NCBI GenBank assembly: GCA_037974665.1
Contig: CM075775.1
Location: 41,814,152-41,878,151 of the forward strand
DNA from: Ehretia macrophylla
Lineage: Eukaryota > Streptophyta > Magnoliopsida > Boraginales > Ehretiaceae
DNA: 64,000 nt
Direction: 5' to 3'
Shown: positions 59,110 through 64,000 of the stretch, piece after piece
Position numbering within the stretch: the stretch's first letter is position 1
Layout: every line of letters begins with the position of its first letter
The notes under the pieces: model-generated
Seen by the model: the letters and a program-made list of their open reading frames with translations, nothing else
Databases searched by the model: none
Told to the model about the DNA's origin: nothing
Made by a program: the position numbers and the translations under genes

Positions 59110-59670
59110 CCATTTTACTTTTTTTTTTGCCCCGTTTAGCCTTGCCAAGATGCTTTATCCCCACATTTATATTCTCAAGTCCCATGGCATCTTTTGCAAG
59201 ACAACATCGTTTGGCGACGACGCTGAGCCCGCAAACCGAGGACGTGGTGCCTGTGACCAGCTCTCCATCGCTCTGGTGCCCATAACTTTTGATCCGTATG
59301 GAGTTATGCAGCGTACAGCTTACCGTTAGAAAGCTCTCTAGGAGATCTACGATGGGGGCAACAAGCATGCTCGGCTGCGCCTTTTTTCAGTAACCAAAAT
59401 TGAATGTTTTCATAAGTTTCGGGCCACTTATCTTCTTTTTGCGCTGTTTTTTAGGCCCGGGTAGTTCGTCGTGACCCGCAAATGGACGAGAACCCAACTC
59501 ATGGAACATTATAGAGCTTTACAATGTGTTGATATCACATCGTGCGGTGATGTTGGGTTGTTGAAGCAGATGGGCAGTCGATAAGCCCAATAGGCCTTTT
59601 GAATGGGCCGTCTCTCTTGGCTGGGACTATGAACCATCAACACAAAAGGGCTTTGCACCATTATCATGAC

Positions 59671-59789
59671 AGATGTGATCATACCAGCACTAATGCACCA
59701 GACCCCATCAGAACTCCGAAGTTAAGTGTGTTTGGGTGGGAGTAGTACTAGGATTGGTGACCCCCTGGGAAGTCGTCGTGTTGCACCCG
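59671..59789 (+). rRNA. 5S-63, strongly diverged 5S rRNA copy
   Basis: Full length, 12 differences, starting AGATGTGATC. Its spacer matches that of 5S-36. Confidence 0.88.
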
Positions 59790-60349
59790 CCTTTTCATTT
59801 TATTTTGCCACGTTTAGCCTTGCCAAGATGCTTTATCTATCAAATTTATATTCTCGAGTCCCTCAAAATCTTGGGCAAGACAACTGCGCTTCGCATAGAG
59901 GTTGGGCCCACAAATCGAGGACGTGGGGCCTGTGACAAGGTCTACGTCACTCCGGTGCCTTTAGATTTTGATCCGTAAGGAGTCATGTGGCGCACAGCAT
60001 ACAGTAGCAAAGCTCTCCGGGAGCTCTACAACAGGGGCACTAAGCCTGCTCGGCTGTGCCTTTTTTCAATAACCAAATTTGAACATTTTCATTAATGTCG
60101 AGCCACTTTTCTTCTTTTTGCACTCTTTTTAGGCCTGTGTCGTTCGTCATGAGTTGCGAAAAGGATGAGAACCCAACTCATGGAACATTAGAGGCCTCTA
60201 CAACGTATCGATATCGCGTCTTGCAGTGATGCTGCGTTGTTGAAGGAGATGGGCTGTCGATAAGCCCAAAGGGCCTTTTGAATGGTTCGTCTTTCTTGGC
60301 TGGGACTGTGAACCGTCAACAGAAAAGGGCTTTGCACTATCAACACGAC

Positions 60350-60468
60350 GGGTGCAATCATAACAGCACTAATGCACCGGATCCCATCAGAACTCCAAAG
60401 TTAAACATGCTTGGGCGAGAGTAGTACTAAGATGGGTGATCCTTTGGGAAGTCCTCGTGTTGCACCCT
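60350..60468 (+). rRNA. 5S-64, diverged 5S rRNA copy
   Basis: Full length, 10 differences. Corresponds to 5S-37; G56A and G58A hit the A box. Confidence 0.9.
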
Positions 60469-61029
60469 CATTTTCCATTTTTTGTGCCCCGTTTAGCCCT
60501 GCGAAGATGCTTCATCCATCACATTTATATTCTCGAGTCCCACGGAATCTTTTGCAAGACTACTTCGCTTCGTGTTAAGGCTGGGCTAGCAGACCGAGGA
60601 CGTGGGGCCTGTGACCAGGTCTCTTTCGCTCTAGTGCATATAACTTTTGATCCTTAAGGAGTTATGCGGTGCCCAACATACCGTTAAAAAGCTCTCCAAG
60701 AGCTCTATGACAGAGGCACTAAGCCTGCTCGGCTGTGCCTTTTTTCAATAACCATAATTGAATGTTTTCATCAATTTTGGGCCGCTTTTCTTATTTTAGA
60801 GCTATTTTTTAGGCCCGGGTCGTTCTTCGTGAGCTGCAAAAAGGACGAGAACCTAACTCGCAGAACATTAGAAGGCTCTACAATGCACCGATATCACGTC
60901 TTGTAGTGATGCTGCATTGTTGAACAAGATGGGCTGTCGATAAGCCCAATAGGCCTTTTGAATAGGCCGTCTTTCTTGGCTGTGACTGTGAACCGCCAAC
61001 ATATAAAGGTTTTGCACAATCAACATGAT

Positions 61030-61148
61030 GGGTACGATGATACCAGCACTAATGCACCGGATCCCATAAGAACTCCGAAGTTAAGTGTGCTTGGGCGAGA
61101 GTAGTACTAGGATGGGTGAACCCTTGGGAAGTCCTCGTGTTGCAACCC
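61030..61148 (+). rRNA. 5S-65, last 5S copy in the window
   Basis: Full length, 7 differences (G5A, C10G, C39A, C57T, C91A, C95T, C116A). Its downstream spacer is cut by the right-edge LTR at 61650. Confidence 0.92.
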
Positions 61149-62416
61149 CATTTTCCTTTTTTTATGCCCCGTTTAGCCTTGCCCAGATGCTTTATCCATC
61201 ACATTTATATTCTCGAGTCCCACGACATCTTGGGCAAGACAACTTCGCTTCGAGTAGAGGCTGGGCCCACAAACCAAGGACGTGGGGCCTGTGAACAAGT
61301 CTCCTTCGCTCCAGTGCCCATAACTTTTGATCCACAAGTAGTTATGCAGCGCACAACATACCGTTGGAAAGCTCTCCGGGAGCTCTCCGATTGGTGTATC
61401 AAGCCTTCTTTGCTGCGCCTTTTTTCAGAACCCAAAATCAAATGTTTTCATCAGTTTCATGCCACTTTTCTTTTTTTTGCGCTATTTTTTAGGACCATGT
61501 CATTCGCCGTGAGCCGCGAAAAGGATGAGAACCCAACTTGCTGAACATTAGGGGCTCTACAATGCATCAATATCACGTCTTGCGGTGATGCTACGTTGTG
61601 CAAGCAGTTGGCAGTCGATAATCCCAATAGGCCTTTTGAATGGCTTGTCTGTGGAAACCCCACTTTCCTGCTTATCTCGTTTTACGTGCTATACCTCGTT
61701 TTGCATGCATATGATCTGTTTATGTGCTATAGGACCTAGAAAGTTATAATTTTGATATCAATACTCCTAATATGTGCTAAATGTGCATTCATGAAATTTT
61801 CATCAAAAACGGAGTCAGAAATTTTATCGTCGATTTTCAGTAAATAGTATTTTTGAAACACGTCCGCTAAAATTTTGAAACTGGTCTTTTTACGCCTTTT
61901 AGACCTAGTCAATGGACTTTAATAGACCTGTGTTTGATGAAAACGGTTTTAAAATCGGCTTAAGAATTTATTAGGGTTTTTACACCGACTTTTGCGAAAA
62001 TCGAGTTTTAAGCCGACTCGGATGAAATTGTTTGATTGTAAAACTTCTTGTCACCTAAAAATAATCCACTTGAGTTATCGTGGGGGTTGCATAATTATTT
62101 TGAGCCTTGGTGAGCAATAAAATGCAATTAAAGTCATTAAAACACAAAAATACCAATTTAAATTAACTTTGACTTTATTTAATTATTGACCAAATAAGCT
62201 AATATCATCAACACACACTCAACACAACACAAAACACCACCACAAACACACACAAGGCCGAGAGAAATAAGAGAGAAAAAGAAAGAGAAAAACTTAAGCT
62301 TTTCAATCAATTTTTCAAATAAAAACTTGGTTTTTGTCTGTAGAACTTCGCACCGACTTGGATTCTACTTGTTGGGCACGCATAGCACGCATTCCTAGGC
62401 TTATATCGCATCAAAG

Positions 62417-62422
62417 GTGAGA
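62417..62422 (+). other. Splice-donor-like site in the right-edge LTR
   Basis: TCAAAG/GTGAGA, placed like AAG/GTGAGG in the LARD and left-edge LTRs. Paired with the acceptor at 63576 it gives a 1,160-nt putative intron. Confidence 0.4.
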
Positions 62423-63154
62423 GAAAAATTCTAGATCTCAAAATTTCATTTTTATGTTTTTGCTCATAAATGAAAATTTAACCATTAGAATTGAAATCTG
62501 ATGATAGATTATTGCTCCTTGCATGCTAGGGATCGTTATATACTAATACTACGAATTTCTGTCGGATGTAGCATAATTTTTATATTTCGGGTATTTAATT
62601 TTGATTAAAATGTTCAAAGTTGAATTAAATGAGTTGTGTTGATCGAAATCGATTGCCGTCAATTTCTAAATACTTGATAATTACGTGTTAGCGCTGTTGT
62701 AATGCCGAATTTTCAATTACATTGTTCGTGTGAAAATTTGGAAAATCCAGCCAAGACATCCTAGGGTTTTAGGGTTATCGGGCATGATTTGGAGGTGTTA
62801 TGGTGGATTTCCGAGAGCGCTAATGTAGTAGGTTGAATGGGTGAGTGATAGAAACTGATTTGGCAATGTTTGGATTAGTAGATTGTAAGTTATGAATTTT
62901 AAAAATTTAGGTTGTCATTCTTTAATTTCTTGAACGATGCCTTTAGATGGTTGGGTGGTGTTCGAGTGTTGAATGGTGAGTTGTTGATGAGTAATTTAGC
63001 GTTTAATTGTGTATATTATGCATGTCCAGTTAGATGGCCTACTTTGTCATCTAACTTCGTTGTTTGTTGTTTAATTTAATATTGATGTTATATTGATATT
63101 ATTGATTGATTATTATTGAGTTCGGGAATCGGGCACTTTCGTTGCTGATCTCCC

Positions 63155-63195
63155 AATTGATTGATTGATGATTGATTGATGATTGATGATGATTA
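63155..63195 (+). repeat. TGATTGATT simple repeat
   Basis: A run of imperfect TGATTGAT and TGATGAT units inside the right-edge LTR. Confidence 0.8.
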
Positions 63196-63215
63196 TGGAG
63201 TCTTGGTATGTGTGT

Positions 63216-63283
63216 GCCACCTCTCGGGCAGCGTTGGGCTGTCGGGTTGATAACGGCATGACTGTCATAGGCTACCCCCAGCT
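63216..63283 (+). other. Conserved LTR core, right-edge copy (weaker)
   Basis: CTCTCGGGCAGCGTTGGGCT and GGCATGACTGTCATAGG match the order CGGGCAGC, GGGCTTGCC, GGCATGACTACCATGG in the LARD LTR. The second half of the core is not obvious here. Confidence 0.45.
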
Positions 63284-63570
63284 CGCATGACGGAGGTGTC
63301 ATGGAGGGAGGGGCTAGTGAGGTACCTCGGGTGCGTGAGTAATGGGGAGTTATAAGAAGAACGGTTGAGATCGTGATGGCGTTTGGAGCTACACCAAATA
63401 GAGTATCCTTTATTGAATGGTTATATAGTTATGTGATGATAATGTTATTATTGTTGTTGTGTATTTACTTGCTCAAAGGACTAAATCCAAGGAGCATAGT
63501 GAATACTATCGAGATCTATCGGATCCTCACTGGGCTTATGTATATAAGCTCACTCTCTATTATTGCATGC

Positions 63571-63668
63571 TTACAGGTGTTGCAGAGCCGGATTACGGGT
63601 ACGTGCCTCCTGAGGAGGAAAATGTGCCTTACGTGGACGAGTCATATGTTCCTGAGTCTTATCCATGA
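63571..63668 (+). other. Splice-acceptor-like site and acidic mini-ORF in the right-edge LTR
   Basis: CTCTCTATTATTGCATGCTTACAG ends at 63576 and resembles a plant 3' splice site. The frame from 63582 to the stop at 63666 encodes about 28 residues, including VPPEEENVPYVDESYVPES, rich in Glu, Pro and Tyr. The LARD LTRs have the related VPEENVLVDES at the same place. It may be the tail of a small protein encoded across an LTR intron, or a chance relic; no known domain is recognised. Confidence 0.4.
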
Positions 63669-64000
63669 TTCTATGTTGTTTAATGTCATGTATATTAGCT
63701 TAACAGACTTCTATATGCTTTATGGTTCTTATTGTAATAGATGTTGAAAGATGATGATCCAAATGATGTTAACTTAGTGGCTTTCTTTTGTCTATGGTTA
63801 AGTTGTAGATGTGTCTCAACTTATTTTTGAAATGTATGATAAGGTTGAGGTATTGTATGTTATGTTGGAACGGAGGCAGATAACGAAGACTGATTATTGT
63901 ATATTACGGTTATGTTGTATTTTGTTATGCTGTTGAGGAGTTGTTGTTTGTATGGTTATAGAATTGGATGTTTAATGTTATTAATGAGGTTGGTTTAGAA

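Larger units (their letters stand above)
26273..61649 (+). repeat. 5S rDNA array block C (5S-15 to 5S-65 and spacers)
   Basis: The longest array block, with 51 gene copies and three gene fragments. The usual period is about 680 bp, with exceptions: a 290-bp unit (36185-36474), shortened spacers near 34120 and 37500, and three joints where spacer is fused to the last 34 bp of a gene (37503, 42523, 52280). Shared variants reveal multi-unit duplications. The last spacer is cut by an LTR at 61650. Beyond the listed features the spacers hold no recognisable gene. Confidence 0.95.
61650..64000 (+). mobile_element. 5' part of an LTR from a third retrotransposon family, runs off the edge
   Basis: Array sequence stops within the GGTTCGTCTCTC part of the spacer, and TGTGGAAACCCC begins at 61650, a TG start typical of LTRs. 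Contents in order: U3-like TTACGTGCTATACCTCG, a long AT-rich stretch, a leader with AAGAGAGAAAAAGAAAGAG near 62270-62290, a donor-like AAAG/GTGAGA (62417), a TGATTGATT simple repeat (63155-63195), the conserved core (63216-63283), an acceptor-like TTACAG (63576) and a short acidic frame. The LTR end is not in view. The layout implies plus orientation and kinship with the LARD LTR. It could alternatively be another repeat with LTR-like content. Confidence 0.75.

Noticed and set aside
4002-61544. Many similar 60-140-codon open frames, with recurring peptides such as LALPRCFIHHIYILESHG and VPITFDP
   Set aside because: They are translations of the repeated spacer and of the 5S gene itself. They begin and end at repeat-determined places, are broken by frameshifts in many units, and substitutions do not favour synonymous sites as far as I can see.
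3465-61649. Tandem Cassandra-type TRIM elements, which carry 5S-like sequence in their LTRs
   Set aside because: I find no primer site, polypurine tract, LTR termini or target duplications in the 680-bp unit. Gene, T-run and upstream elements follow the normal plant 5S rDNA order. A very old Cassandra origin is not strictly excluded.
3465-61649. CRISPR-like or other regularly spaced repeat system
   Set aside because: The repeats are 119-bp 5S genes with similar, not unique, spacers in a plant genome; no cas-like genes are present.
3465-61649. tRNA or other small RNA genes hidden in the spacers
   Set aside because: I looked for tRNA B-box-like GTTCGANNC and cloverleaf arms and found no consistent candidate. 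TTCGTC-rich tracts near the GGTTCGTCTCTCTTGG part do not fit.

Overview
This window is plant nuclear repeat DNA. It is a long head-to-tail array of 5S ribosomal RNA gene units, broken up and bounded by LTR retrotransposons. I see no protein-coding host gene. The 5S sequence fits an angiosperm, and the AT-rich Ty3/gypsy-type elements fit a eudicot, but I cannot name a family or species.

Layout. 1-967: internal leader of a retrotransposon on the minus strand. 968-3464: its 2.5-kb LTR. 3465-6450: 5S array block A (copies 5S-1 to 5S-4). 6451-17203: a complete 10.75-kb non-autonomous LTR element resembling a LARD (4.0-4.1-kb LTRs, 2.66-kb non-coding interior, tRNA-iMet-type primer site, polypurine tract, 5-bp target duplication). 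17204-23494: block B (5S-5 to the first part of 5S-14). 23495-26166: a solo LTR of the same family as the left-edge element, inserted inside the 5S-14 gene with a perfect CCAGC duplication. 26167-61649: block C (rest of 5S-14 to 5S-65). 61650-64000: the start of a third LTR family, running off the right edge.

The array. I count 65 plus-strand 5S copies and three 34-bp 3' fragments. The usual period is about 680 bp: a 119-bp gene and a spacer of about 560 bp. Each gene has a CATAAGG motif near -28 and a C at -1, and most are followed by a T-run terminator. Hand alignment to the majority sequence of the window gives 5 to 15 substitutions in nearly every copy, mostly C-to-T and G-to-A; none is identical to the consensus. 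Shared variants show that blocks of 2 to 6 units were duplicated together. The array therefore looks like a poorly homogenised, probably methylated and largely pseudogenised 5S locus or locus margin.

The retrotransposons. Three LTR families (left/solo, LARD, right edge) share a layout: a strong splice-donor-like site downstream of the probable transcription start, a conserved GC-richer core, then a pyrimidine-rich splice-acceptor-like site near the LTR end. In two families the acceptor is followed by a related short acidic reading frame. This possible intron inside the LTR, with a conserved mini-ORF, is the most unusual signal here. It remains a hypothesis from sequence alone.
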